From Zeimonas sp036675585 (lineage in GTDB: Bacteria; Pseudomonadota; Gammaproteobacteria; Burkholderiales; Burkholderiaceae_E), in NCBI GenBank assembly GCA_036675585.1, contig JAKFES010000073.1, forward strand, positions 1 to 5,637: 5,637 nucleotides of DNA, written 5' to 3'. Positions 1-5,606 of this stretch are shown piece after piece (positions within the stretch are counted from its first letter, which is position 1; each line of letters opens with the position of its first letter). Below the pieces are notes generated by a model. The model searched no databases. It was given only the letters and a program-made list of their open reading frames with translations, and was not told the DNA's origin. The position numbers were made by a program, and so were the translations under genes.

Positions 1-193
1 CCCATTTGCCCTTGTAATCGCGCCGCCAGCTTCGCTTCCCCTTTTCGTCTACAGCGACGGTGCCATCCGCCAGTTCCATCTCGCTCATCGCGAGTCCATC
101 CCCGGTGCCGTCCCCGCTTCCGCTCCCGCAGCCGTAGATACCGGCGACGAGAACCGAACAGGCGATCGAGCTAAACATCTTGTTTCTGTTCAT
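1..193 (-). CDS. Putative lipoprotein, N-terminal part only (cut by the window edge)
   Basis: An open frame of 64 codons starts with ATG at 193 and runs without a stop off the left edge. The product begins with a short basic N-terminus (Arg3, Lys5), then a hydrophobic stretch at about residues 6-21, then VAGIYGC with Cys22. This looks like a type II (lipoprotein) signal peptide. Tyr at -2 is not the favoured lipobox residue, so the call is moderate. Residues 23-33 form a Gly/Ser/Asp linker, followed by a polar segment rich in charged residues and Trp (MSEMELADGTVAVDEKGK, then Trp56 and Trp64). The residue after Cys22 is Gly, not Asp, which by E. coli rules favours outer-membrane sorting. No strong Shine-Dalgarno is visible; AAGTGG lies just before ATG. 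About a quarter of codons end in A or T, and AGA, TTT and GTT occur, so the codon use looks less GC-biased than in pheT. I do not recognise the family; a chance frame is less likely given the signal-peptide architecture. Confidence 0.6.
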   Translation of the reverse strand, partial: MNRNKMFSSIACSVLVAGIYGCGSGSGDGTGDGLAMSEMELADGTVAVDEKGKRSWRRDYKGKW

Positions 194-322
194 ACCACTT
201 TTCGTTTGGGAGTTGCGGGAGGTGTCGTGCCGGCCAGTCAGGTAGCGGAGCCGAGGGAGCCGTCGACGACGCGGCGGAGGGTAAGCGACCGACCGCCGAG
301 CCATCGGGGAGAAGCGTTCTTT

Positions 323-358
323 CCGCACTGGTGCGTGCGGTCGCACTCGAGGGTGCGA
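323..358. repeat. Two abutting 18-base hairpins with 6-bp stems and 6-base loops
   Basis: Bases 323-340 read ccgcac-tggtgc-gtgcgg and bases 341-358 read tcgcac-tcgagg-gtgcga. Each is a perfect 6-bp inverted repeat around a 6-base loop, with no bases between the two units. The arms share the core CGCAC/GTGCG while the loops differ. They lie 130-165 bases upstream of the start of the minus-strand lipoprotein gene. They could be tandem operator half-sites, an RNA structure in its leader, or a coincidence of GC-rich sequence. Confidence 0.5.
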
Positions 359-375
359 ACGGCGCTGTGTTACGG

Positions 376-401
376 CGCCGCCAGCGCTCGAGCCGGCGGC
401 G
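376..401. repeat. 7-bp inverted repeat, loop of 12
   Basis: cgccgcc at 376-382 is complementary to ggcggcg at 395-401. With the tandem hairpins at 323-358 it makes an 80-base stretch that is able to fold on either strand. No T run follows on either side, so it is not an intrinsic terminator. Confidence 0.35.
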
Positions 402-754
402 GAATTTCAGGGAGCCAGCGCGCGAGGCGCAAGGGAAAGTGCTCGTCGTCGACATGGAGAGCGCTCCCGACCTGTACTGAACGACGAACGAACCATAGGA
501 ACTTCGTCACACGATTGGCGTGGTTCGCTGCGTGAACGGCCCCGATTCGCCGACGAATGGTCAGCAGGCGACGAGCGGCCGGGAGCGGTGGACGAACGGA
601 CGATTTCGACAGGTACGCCGAACCGGAAATGCGGGCGCGCTTCCGGGTTAACCCGAATAGGGACGAACCGGGCGCGGTTCCGATCGGCGCAGCGAAAAAC
701 CGCCGTTCAGAAAACGGAACTACCCGAAAAATGGAACGAAAACTGTCTCCTGAC

Positions 755-796
755 GACAGCCCGGGCACGTCGCTTGGCGCGCGCGAATGGGCTGTC
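755..796. repeat. 8-bp inverted repeat with 26-base spacer
   Basis: gacagccc at 755-762 is perfectly complementary to gggctgtc at 789-796. The spacer is GC-rich and holds an alternating GC run (cgcgcgcg) near 778-785. A smaller 5-bp repeat (ctgtc at 743-747 with gacag at 755-759) competes for the left arm. No role is evident. Confidence 0.35.
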
Positions 797-871
797 CCGA
801 AGCGGCGGGAGGTTCGTGCGAAACAACGGTATGGGCGCGCCGCCTTCGGCCGAGCGTTTGCCGCCCGACGA

Positions 872-929
872 TCGCACGTGCTGCCCGGCAGTCGCACGCT
901 GCCCGGCAAGGCGACTGCCGGCACGCTGC
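872..929. repeat. Cluster of short direct repeats with an 11-bp inverted repeat
   Basis: tcgcacgtgctgcccggca (872-890) is followed by the near copy tcgcacgctgcccggca (892-908), which differs by a 2-base gap. The core gcacgctgc appears again at 921-929. Overlapping this, ccggcagtcgc (885-895) and gcgactgccgg (911-921) form a perfect 11-bp inverted repeat with a 15-base loop. The cluster ends 14 bases before the tRNA-Pro terminator stem. There is no T run after it on the minus strand, so it is not a second classical terminator. Confidence 0.5.
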
Positions 930-935
930 GGGCGC

Positions 936-973
936 AAAAGAGAAAGGGCTTGCAGTTTGCACTGCAAGCCCTT
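936..973 (-). terminator. Intrinsic terminator of tRNA-Pro, probably bidirectional
   Basis: A perfect 12-bp stem (944-955 with 962-973; arms aagggcttgcag and ctgcaagccctt) encloses a 6-base loop. On the minus strand it is followed by a T-rich run, TCTCTTTT, at 943-936, directly after the two T of the stem. It begins 11 bases past the 3' end of the tRNA, which is the usual place for a tRNA terminator. Read on the plus strand the same stem is followed by GATTTTG, so it may also stop transcription from the left, although no plus-strand gene is seen there. Confidence 0.88.
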
Positions 974-984
974 GATTTTGCGGG

Positions 985-1058
985 TCGGGACGGCGGGATT
1001 CGAACTCGCGACCCCTTGCACCCCATGCAAGTGCGCTACCAGGCTGCGCTACGTCCCG
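985..1058 (-). tRNA. tRNA-Pro, anticodon GGG
   Basis: A 74-base cloverleaf from C1 at 1058 to discriminator A73 at 985. The acceptor stem CGGGACG/CGTCCCG has seven perfect pairs. The D stem GCGC/GCGC and the anticodon stem CTTGC/GCAAG are also perfect. The anticodon loop ATGGGGT places GGG at positions 34-36, so it decodes CCC and CCU. The C1-G72 pair and A73 are proline tRNA identity features. The T arm GCGAG-TTCGAAT-CCCGC has a single A52-C62 mismatch. The three bases after A73 read CCC, so the CCA end is not encoded and must be added or completed enzymatically. It lies 54 bases after the merR stop, with its own promoter upstream and a strong terminator downstream. Confidence 0.97.
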
Positions 1059-1067
1059 AAGCGAGGC

Positions 1068-1076
1068 AGTATAGCA
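1068..1076 (-). promoter_or_regulatory. Extended -10 promoter of tRNA-Pro with GC-rich discriminator
   Basis: On the minus strand TGCTATACT carries a TATACT -10 box (5 of 6 to the sigma-70 consensus) preceded by a TGn extension. Nine bases (GCCTCGCTT) separate it from tRNA base 1, so transcription would start about two bases upstream of the mature 5' end. No -35 resembling TTGACA is found at 16-18 bases. GC-rich discriminators between -10 and +1 are typical of stringently controlled stable-RNA promoters; that regulation is inferred, not shown. Confidence 0.6.
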
Positions 1077-1112
1077 GGCCGGGCCACCGGGAAAGCGTCG
1101 GGAAGCCGCGCG

Positions 1113-1547
1113 CTACCGCAGTGATTCGAGCGCGCGCTCGAGATCCTCGCGCAGTGCCGCGACGTCGATCGACGCGGTATCGGCCGCGTCGCGCGCGGGT
1201 GATTCGGCAAGCCCGGCGGTCGTGGCGTTGCCGGTGTCGGCGCCCGGCTCCGCTTCGCGCGCCTTGGCCGCGTGCTGCGCTTCGCCGAGGCGGTTGCGCG
1301 CGCCGCTGATGGTGAAGCCCTGCTCGTAGAGCAGCTCGCGGATGCGACGCACCAGCAGCACCTCATGGTGCTGGTAGTAGCGCCGGTTGCCGCGCCGCTT
1401 CATCGGGCGCAGCTGGGTGAACTCCTGCTCCCAGTAGCGCAGCACGTGCGGCTTGACGCCGCACAGTTCGCTGACCTCGCCGATCGTGAAATAACGCTTC
1501 GCGGGAATGGGCGGCAGCACTGCCTTCGTATCGGTCTTGTTCTGCAT
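1113..1547 (-). CDS. MerR-family DNA-binding transcriptional regulator
   Basis: A 144-residue protein. Residues about 18-88 form a MerR-type winged helix-turn-helix: YFTIGEVSELCGVKPH opens the HTH, LRYWEQEF is the recognition-helix/wing signature, and RRGNRRYY is the basic wing. The last part, about 91-127, is Ala/Gly/Thr-rich and probably disordered. Residues about 128-144 (VAALREDLERALESLR) can form an amphipathic dimer helix. The only cysteine is Cys29, inside the HTH, so there is no metal-binding cysteine set of MerR/CueR/ZntR type and no recognisable ligand domain. The gene starts 34 bases after the ihfA stop and is the last protein gene of the pheS-pheT-ihfA run. A small MerR-like gene in this position is common in beta- and gammaproteobacteria. 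No good Shine-Dalgarno is visible before ATG (GGCAGACC), but no other start fits the domain. The target genes are unknown. Confidence 0.9.
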   Translation of the reverse strand: MQNKTDTKAVLPPIPAKRYFTIGEVSELCGVKPHVLRYWEQEFTQLRPMKRRGNRRYYQHHEVLLVRRIRELLYEQGFTISGARNRLGEAQHAAKAREAEPGADTGNATTAGLAESPARDAADTASIDVAALREDLERALESLR

Positions 1548-1581
1548 GGTCTGCCGTGCCGGCGAGCGCGCCCGGCGATGC

Positions 1582-2043
1582 TCAGTTCTCGGTGCCCTCG
1601 ATCTGCGATTTCAGCTTCTGGCTCGCGTGGAACGTGACCACGCGCCGCGCCGAGATCGGGATCTCCTCACCGGTTTTCGGGTTTCGCCCGGGGCGTTGCG
1701 GCTTGTCGCGCAACTGGAAGTTGCCGAAGCCCGAGAGCTTCACGCAACCGCCGCGTTCGAGCGCGCCGCGAATCTCGTCGAAGAACGTCTCGACCATGTC
1801 TTTCGCTTCGCGCTTGTTCAGGCCGACGCGCTCGAAGAGCATCTCGGCGAGTTCGGCTTTGGTCAGCGTGAAGTTTCCGCCCGGCGCCTGCGTTTCGCCC
1901 GACGCCGGCGGCTTGCGAGCGGCACGCTCGACCGAAGCCGTGTCGGTCGGCGCCTGCGGCTCGACGTTGCCTTTCGGTTCGACGGACGCTTCGCCGCGAT
2001 GGTCCGGGACCGCATGGCCGAACGGGATCATCGTTTCCGCCAT
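1582..2043 (-). CDS. ihfA: Integration host factor subunit alpha, with long N-terminal extension
   Basis: A 153-residue protein. IHF alpha pairs with IHF beta to bend DNA sharply in recombination, replication and transcription. Residues about 58-150 match the whole E. coli IhfA fold, starting at FTLTKAELAE. KLSGFGNFQLRDK is the core beta segment and RPGRNPKTGEEIPI is the DNA-binding arm. Pro122 corresponds to the intercalating Pro65 of E. coli. VTFHASQKLKS closes the fold. Residues 1-57 have no counterpart in the roughly 100-residue E. coli protein. They are rich in Ala, Pro, Glu and Thr and are probably disordered. The start at 2043 gives 42 bases after the pheT stop. GAAGG lies 14 bases upstream, which is rather far. 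ATG at 2031 is an alternative that shortens the protein by only four residues. No ATG lies between Met5 and the core domain, so the extension appears real unless a non-ATG start is used. It is probably co-transcribed with pheT. Confidence 0.95.
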   Translation of the reverse strand: MAETMIPFGHAVPDHRGEASVEPKGNVEPQAPTDTASVERAARKPPASGETQAPGGNFTLTKAELAEMLFERVGLNKREAKDMVETFFDEIRGALERGGCVKLSGFGNFQLRDKPQRPGRNPKTGEEIPISARRVVTFHASQKLKSQIEGTEN

Positions 2044-2085
2044 TCGTCTCGAATCTGCCTTCGGGATACGAAAAATCGGGGAGGT

Positions 2086-4488
2086 TCAGGTGCCCGAGCG
2101 CAGCCGCGCACCGAGCGAACGGCCGAGCCGCGAGACGATCGCATCGACTGCTTCGGTCGCCTCCGCATCGCTCAGGGTACGCCGAGTATCTTGCATCCAC
2201 AAACGGAAGGCAAGGCTTTTCTCCTTATTTTCCAATCCCTTACCGCGATATTCATCGAACAGTCCGACCTTTTTCACGACCGCCGCGGCGGGGTTTTCCG
2301 CGGTCGCCGCATCGATTTCGGCGAGCACCCGGGCCGCCGGGCAATCGGCGTCGACGACCAGCGCGACGTCGCGAACGACCGGCGGAAACCTCGACACGTC
2401 CTCGTGGATCGGCACGCGCCGCTCGAGCGCCGCAGCGAGGTCGATCTCGGCGACCACCGGTGCAAGTGCGAGCTCGAGCTCGTGCTGCAACGCCGGGTGC
2501 AGTTCGCCGATCCATCCGATCGGCCGGTCCCGGCACGAGATCCGCGCGCTTCGTCCCGGGTGCAGCGCCGGGTGCGCGGCCGCCTCGAAGCGCAGCGCCG
2601 ACGGCAGGATCGCCTCGAGATCGCCCTTGAGGTCGAAGAAATCGCTGCGCCGGGCCGGCACGCCCCACTGCTCGTCGAACTGCGGGCCGTAGGCGAGCAG
2701 CGCCACGCGCTGCGGCTGGGCGATCGCGTGCACCTGCTGCGCACCGGCGACGACGGCCGGGTCGGCATGGAACACGCGGCCGACCTCGAACAGGCGCACA
2801 CGCGCGGCCTTGCGGTTGAGGTTGGCCCGCAGCGTTTCGACCAACCCGCCCCACAGCGTGGTGCGCATCACGTCCATCTGCGCCGCGATCGGATTGAGCA
2901 GCCGGATCGGATCGACGCCGCTCAGGCGCCGATCGAGCGCCGAGCCCACGAAGCTGTACGTGATCGCCTCCTGGTAGTCGCGCGCGGCGATGCTGCGCTT
3001 GACCGCCGCCACGCTGCGCCGGCTCTCGGGCATCGCGCGGATCGACATCGGGCCGACCGGCGGTCGAACCGGAAGGCGCTCGTAGCCCCAGATGCGCACC
3101 ACCTCCTCGATCAGGTCTTCCTCGATCTGCAGGTCGAAGCGATACGAGGGCGGGTCGACGACGAATTCGCCGCCGTCGCGCACGGCGGGCAGGCGCAGGC
3201 GCTCGAAAACCTGTTCGATCTCCTCGTCGGCGATGTGCACGCCGATGACCTTGCGCGCACGCTCGACGCGCATGCGCACCGGCTCGCGCGCCGGCAGCCC
3301 AGTGACGACGTCGTCGACCGGGCCCGGGGCCCCGCCGCACACGTCGAGGATCAATCGGGTGATGTATTCGATGTGCTCGACGGTGCTCGCCGGATCGACA
3401 CCGCGCTCGAAGCGCGAGCCCGCGTCGGTCGACACGCCGTAGCGACGCGGCCGGCCGGCGATCGCCGCGGGCCACCAGAACGCCGCCTCGACGTAGACGT
3501 TGCGCGTGCGATCGGACACCGCGGTCGCCTCGCCGCCCATGATCCCGGCCAGGCTCTCGACCTGCCGCGCGTCGGCGATCACGCCGACATCGGGATCGAG
3601 CTCGATGCGCTGCCCGTTGAGCAGCTCGAGCCGTTCGCCGGCGCGCGCCCAGCGCACTTCGAGCGATCCGTCGATGCGATCGAGGTCGAACACGTGCGTC
3701 GGCCGGCCGAACTCGAGCATCACGTAGTTCGAGATGTCGACGAGCGCGGCGATGCTCCGCTGCCCGGCGCGCTCGAGCCGGCGCTTCATCCATTCGGGCG
3801 TCGGCGCCGACGGATCGACGCCGCGGATCACCCGGCCCGAGAAGCGTCCGCACAGATCCGGGGCGAGGACGCGCACCGGCAGGCGATCGTCGATGGTCGC
3901 GGCGACCGCAGCGAAGCGCGGCTCGTGCAGCGGAGCGCCGCTGAGCGCCGACAGCTCGCGCGCGACGCCGAACACGCTCATGCAGTGCGCGAGGTTCGGT
4001 GTGAGCTTGAAGGTGTAGACCGCCTCGTCGAGCTCGAGCGCAGCGCGCAGATCGGCGCCCAACGGCAGTTTCGCGTCGAGCGAAAGAATGCCCGAATGCT
4101 CGTCGGACAACCCGAGCTCGCGCGCCGAGCACAGCATGCCTTCGCTCGCCACCCCGCGCATCTTCATCGGCCGGATCTCCAGGCCGCCGGGCAGCTCGGC
4201 GCCGGGCAGCGCACAGGCCACGCGCATTCCGGCCGCAGCGTTGGGCGCGCCGCAGACGATCTGCCGCGTGCGACCATCGCCGACGTCGACCGAGCACACC
4301 GACAGGCGGTCGGCATCGGGGTGGCGTGCGACTTCGACGATCTGCGCGACGACGACGCCGCGAAACGGCGGCGCGGCGGTCGCGGTCTCCTCGACTTCGA
4401 GCCCGGCCATCGTCAGTCGCTCGCCGATTTGCGCCGCGCTCCAGTCGGGCGAGGCGAAATGACGAAGCCAGCTTTCGGGAATGCGCAT
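2086..4488 (-). CDS. pheT: Phenylalanine--tRNA ligase beta subunit
   Basis: An 800-residue protein (E. coli PheT has 795), complete and co-linear with the family. PheT is the large subunit of the alpha2-beta2 enzyme; it binds tRNA-Phe and edits mischarged Tyr-tRNA-Phe. Visible order: N-terminal B1 start with LTMAGLEVEE (25-34); EMAP/OB-type tRNA-binding domain about 40-150 (HPDADRLSVCSVDVG, IVCGAPN, MKMRGVASEGMLCS); B3/B4 editing domain about 205-400, with WMKRRL, SNYVMLEFGRPTHVFD and the YGVSTDAGSRFERGVDP block at 350-366; B5 domain about 400-475 ending in RFDLQIEEDLIEEV; catalytic-like core about 480-690 (ITYSFV, HPGRSA); C-terminal FDX-ACB anticodon domain from SRFPPVVRDVALVVD (699) to the end. 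The frame stays open upstream through pheS, but ATG at 4488 gives the family N-terminus and sits 11 bases after the pheS stop, with GAGG nine bases upstream. No frameshift or missing motif was noticed. Confidence 0.98.
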   Translation of the reverse strand: MRIPESWLRHFASPDWSAAQIGERLTMAGLEVEETATAAPPFRGVVVAQIVEVARHPDADRLSVCSVDVGDGRTRQIVCGAPNAAAGMRVACALPGAELPGGLEIRPMKMRGVASEGMLCSARELGLSDEHSGILSLDAKLPLGADLRAALELDEAVYTFKLTPNLAHCMSVFGVARELSALSGAPLHEPRFAAVAATIDDRLPVRVLAPDLCGRFSGRVIRGVDPSAPTPEWMKRRLERAGQRSIAALVDISNYVMLEFGRPTHVFDLDRIDGSLEVRWARAGERLELLNGQRIELDPDVGVIADARQVESLAGIMGGEATAVSDRTRNVYVEAAFWWPAAIAGRPRRYGVSTDAGSRFERGVDPASTVEHIEYITRLILDVCGGAPGPVDDVVTGLPAREPVRMRVERARKVIGVHIADEEIEQVFERLRLPAVRDGGEFVVDPPSYRFDLQIEEDLIEEVVRIWGYERLPVRPPVGPMSIRAMPESRRSVAAVKRSIAARDYQEAITYSFVGSALDRRLSGVDPIRLLNPIAAQMDVMRTTLWGGLVETLRANLNRKAARVRLFEVGRVFHADPAVVAGAQQVHAIAQPQRVALLAYGPQFDEQWGVPARRSDFFDLKGDLEAILPSALRFEAAAHPALHPGRSARISCRDRPIGWIGELHPALQHELELALAPVVAEIDLAAALERRVPIHEDVSRFPPVVRDVALVVDADCPAARVLAEIDAATAENPAAAVVKKVGLFDEYRGKGLENKEKSLAFRLWMQDTRRTLSDAEATEAVDAIVSRLGRSLGARLRSGT

Positions 4489-4497
4489 GGTCGTCGG

Positions 4498-4502
4498 CCT
4501 CA
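4498..4502 (-). promoter_or_regulatory. pheT Shine-Dalgarno overlapping the pheS stop codon
   Basis: On the minus strand the five bases TGAGG contain both the pheS TGA stop (4502-4500) and GAGG (4501-4498), nine bases before the pheT ATG. A ribosome terminating on pheS would sit on the pheT initiation site. This suggests translational coupling and matched subunit synthesis; it also fixes the pheT start. Confidence 0.7.
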
Positions 4503-5528
4503 ACCGTTGAATTGCTGCAGGAAACGCAGGTCGTTCTCGTAGAACAGGCGCAGGTCGCCGACGCCGTAGCGCAGCATCGCCAGCCGCTCGATTCCCGAGC
4601 CGAAGGCGAAGCCGATGTAGCGCTCGGGGTCGAGCCCGTAGTTGCGCACGACGTTCGGGTGCACCTGCCCCGAGCCGCTCACCTCGAGCCAGCGCCCGGC
4701 GAGCGGGCCGTCGGCGAAACGCATGTCGATCTCGGCCGACGGTTCGGTGAACGGGAAGTACGACGGCCGGAAGCGCACGTCGAGGTCGTCGCGCTCGAAG
4801 AAGCGGCGCAGGAAATCGGCATACACGCTCTTCAGGTCGGTGAAGCTCACGTGCTCGTCGATCCACAGTCCTTCGAACTGATGGAACATCGGCGAATGCG
4901 TGGCGTCGGAGTCGACGCGGTACGTCTTGCCGGGCGCGATCACCTTGATCGGCGGCGTGTGCGTCCGCGCATACCGGACCTGCACCGGGCTCGTGTGCGT
5001 GCGCAGCAGCAGCCCGGTCCCGTCGGCGTCGCGCGCATCGACGTAGAACGTGTCGTGCATCGAGCGCGCCGGGTGGTCCTGCGGCGTGTTCAACGCGGTG
5101 AAATTGAAGAAGTCTTCCTCGATCTCGGGCCCGTCGGCGACGTCGAATCCGATCGAGTGGAAGATCGCCTCGATGCGCTCGATCGTCCGCGTGAGCGGAT
5201 GCAGCCCGCCCGCCCCCAGGCCGCGGCCCGGCAAGGTCACGTCGATCGCTTCCTGCGCGAGCCGCGCCTGCAGCGCCTCGTCGGCCAGTGCGGCCTCGCG
5301 CGCGCGCACGGCGGCTTCGATCGCCTGCTTGGCCTCGTTCAGCTCGCGTCCGACCGCCGAACGCTCGGCGGGAGCGAGCGCGCCGAGCTTCTTCATCTCG
5401 GCACTGAGCGCGCCTTCCTTGCCGAGCGCGCGCGCTTTGGCGTTCGCCAGCTCGTGCGCATTGCGCGCGGCGTCGATCTCTGCGGCGAGCCGCTCGACCA
5501 TCTCGGCGAAGCGCGTGGACGCGTTCAT
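4500..5528 (-). CDS. pheS: Phenylalanine--tRNA ligase alpha subunit
   Basis: A 342-residue protein (E. coli PheS has 327). It is the catalytic class II subunit that activates phenylalanine with ATP and charges tRNA-Phe in the cytoplasm as alpha2-beta2 with PheT. Residues 1 to about 90 are a charged, heptad-like helical arm (coiled coil) that contacts tRNA. The catalytic domain follows: GGLHPLTRTIERIEAIF at 107-123 is motif 1; ARSMHDTFYV at 154-163, LLLRTHTSPVQVR at 173-185, and KTYRVDSDATHSPMFHQFEG at 201-220 cover motif 2; GFAFGSGIERLAM at 306-318 is motif 3. Ala308 corresponds to E. coli Ala294, which sets the size of the Phe pocket. The protein ends in the conserved ENDLRFLQQF. ATG at 5528 has AGGA 11 bases upstream and gives the family N-terminus. 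All motifs are intact. It is the first gene of the tight pheS-pheT-ihfA-merR run. Confidence 0.98.
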   Translation of the reverse strand: MNASTRFAEMVERLAAEIDAARNAHELANAKARALGKEGALSAEMKKLGALAPAERSAVGRELNEAKQAIEAAVRAREAALADEALQARLAQEAIDVTLPGRGLGAGGLHPLTRTIERIEAIFHSIGFDVADGPEIEEDFFNFTALNTPQDHPARSMHDTFYVDARDADGTGLLLRTHTSPVQVRYARTHTPPIKVIAPGKTYRVDSDATHSPMFHQFEGLWIDEHVSFTDLKSVYADFLRRFFERDDLDVRFRPSYFPFTEPSAEIDMRFADGPLAGRWLEVSGSGQVHPNVVRNYGLDPERYIGFAFGSGIERLAMLRYGVGDLRLFYENDLRFLQQFNG

Positions 5529-5583
5529 TGCGGTTTCGTTCCTGGGTTGCGAGTTGCGTTCGGGCGTTCGGGCGGCGCATCGG

Positions 5584-5606
5584 AAAACGGGGCCTGTCGG
5601 CCCCGT
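5584..5606 (-). terminator. Intrinsic terminator or attenuator upstream of pheS
   Basis: A perfect 8-bp GC-rich stem (acggggcc at 5587-5594 with ggccccgt at 5599-5606) has a 4-base loop. Read on the minus strand the stem ends in a run of four T (5587-5584) followed by CCG. It lies 58 bases upstream of the pheS start. It could terminate a gene beyond the right edge (rplT is expected there from typical gene order) or act as a pheST attenuator, as in E. coli. No Phe codons of a leader peptide are seen in the 31 bases left in the window. Confidence 0.75.

Larger units (their letters stand above)
194..943. other. Gene-free segment between the putative lipoprotein gene and the tRNA-Pro terminator
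   Basis: No frame in these 750 bases has a credible protein. The longer open frames on either strand are Arg/Ala/Ser/Pro-rich translations, and several run through the tRNA gene. The segment contains a dense set of small inverted repeats: 323-340, 341-358, 376-401, 545-558, 665-680, 755-796 and 885-921. It also has a 12-base perfect palindrome at 644-655 and direct repeats at 872-908. The stretch at about 480-560 looks less GC-rich than the rest. I found no convincing -35/-10 pair. It may include the 5' leader and promoter of the lipoprotein gene, a small RNA, or decayed sequence; I cannot tell which. Confidence 0.6.

Noticed and set aside
171..455. 94-codon minus-strand frame overlapping the lipoprotein start
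   Set aside because: It has GGGAG nine bases before ATG, which made me look twice, but the product is Arg/Ser/Pro/Ala-rich with no domain, and it runs into the better-supported lipoprotein gene in another frame.
194..1058. Integration site of a genomic island at the tRNA-Pro 3' end
   Set aside because: No repeat of the tRNA 3' sequence and no integrase is found in the window, although the location would suit one.
557..1309. Plus- and minus-strand frames crossing 557-1309
   Set aside because: They read through the tRNA-Pro gene, its terminator or merR; translations such as GFELATP are known artefacts of antisense tRNA.
2044..2085. T5 run between pheT and ihfA as a possible terminator
   Set aside because: No stable GC-rich stem precedes the T run, and the genes form a tight co-directional cluster.
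2469..2482. 14-base perfect palindrome cgagctcgagctcg inside pheT
   Set aside because: It encodes a Glu-Leu-Glu-Leu stretch with preferred codons (GAG, CTC), which explains the symmetry.
1507..4542. 1011-codon open frame on the plus strand, antisense to merR, ihfA and most of pheT
   Set aside because: It overlaps three conserved genes, its product is Arg/Asp/His/Ala-rich without domains, and long antisense frames are expected opposite GC-rich codon-biased genes.
4489..5580. Upstream extension of the pheT frame through pheS to 5580
   Set aside because: The translation there is Arg-rich and unlike any PheT N-terminus; the family start is the ATG at 4488 with a good Shine-Dalgarno.
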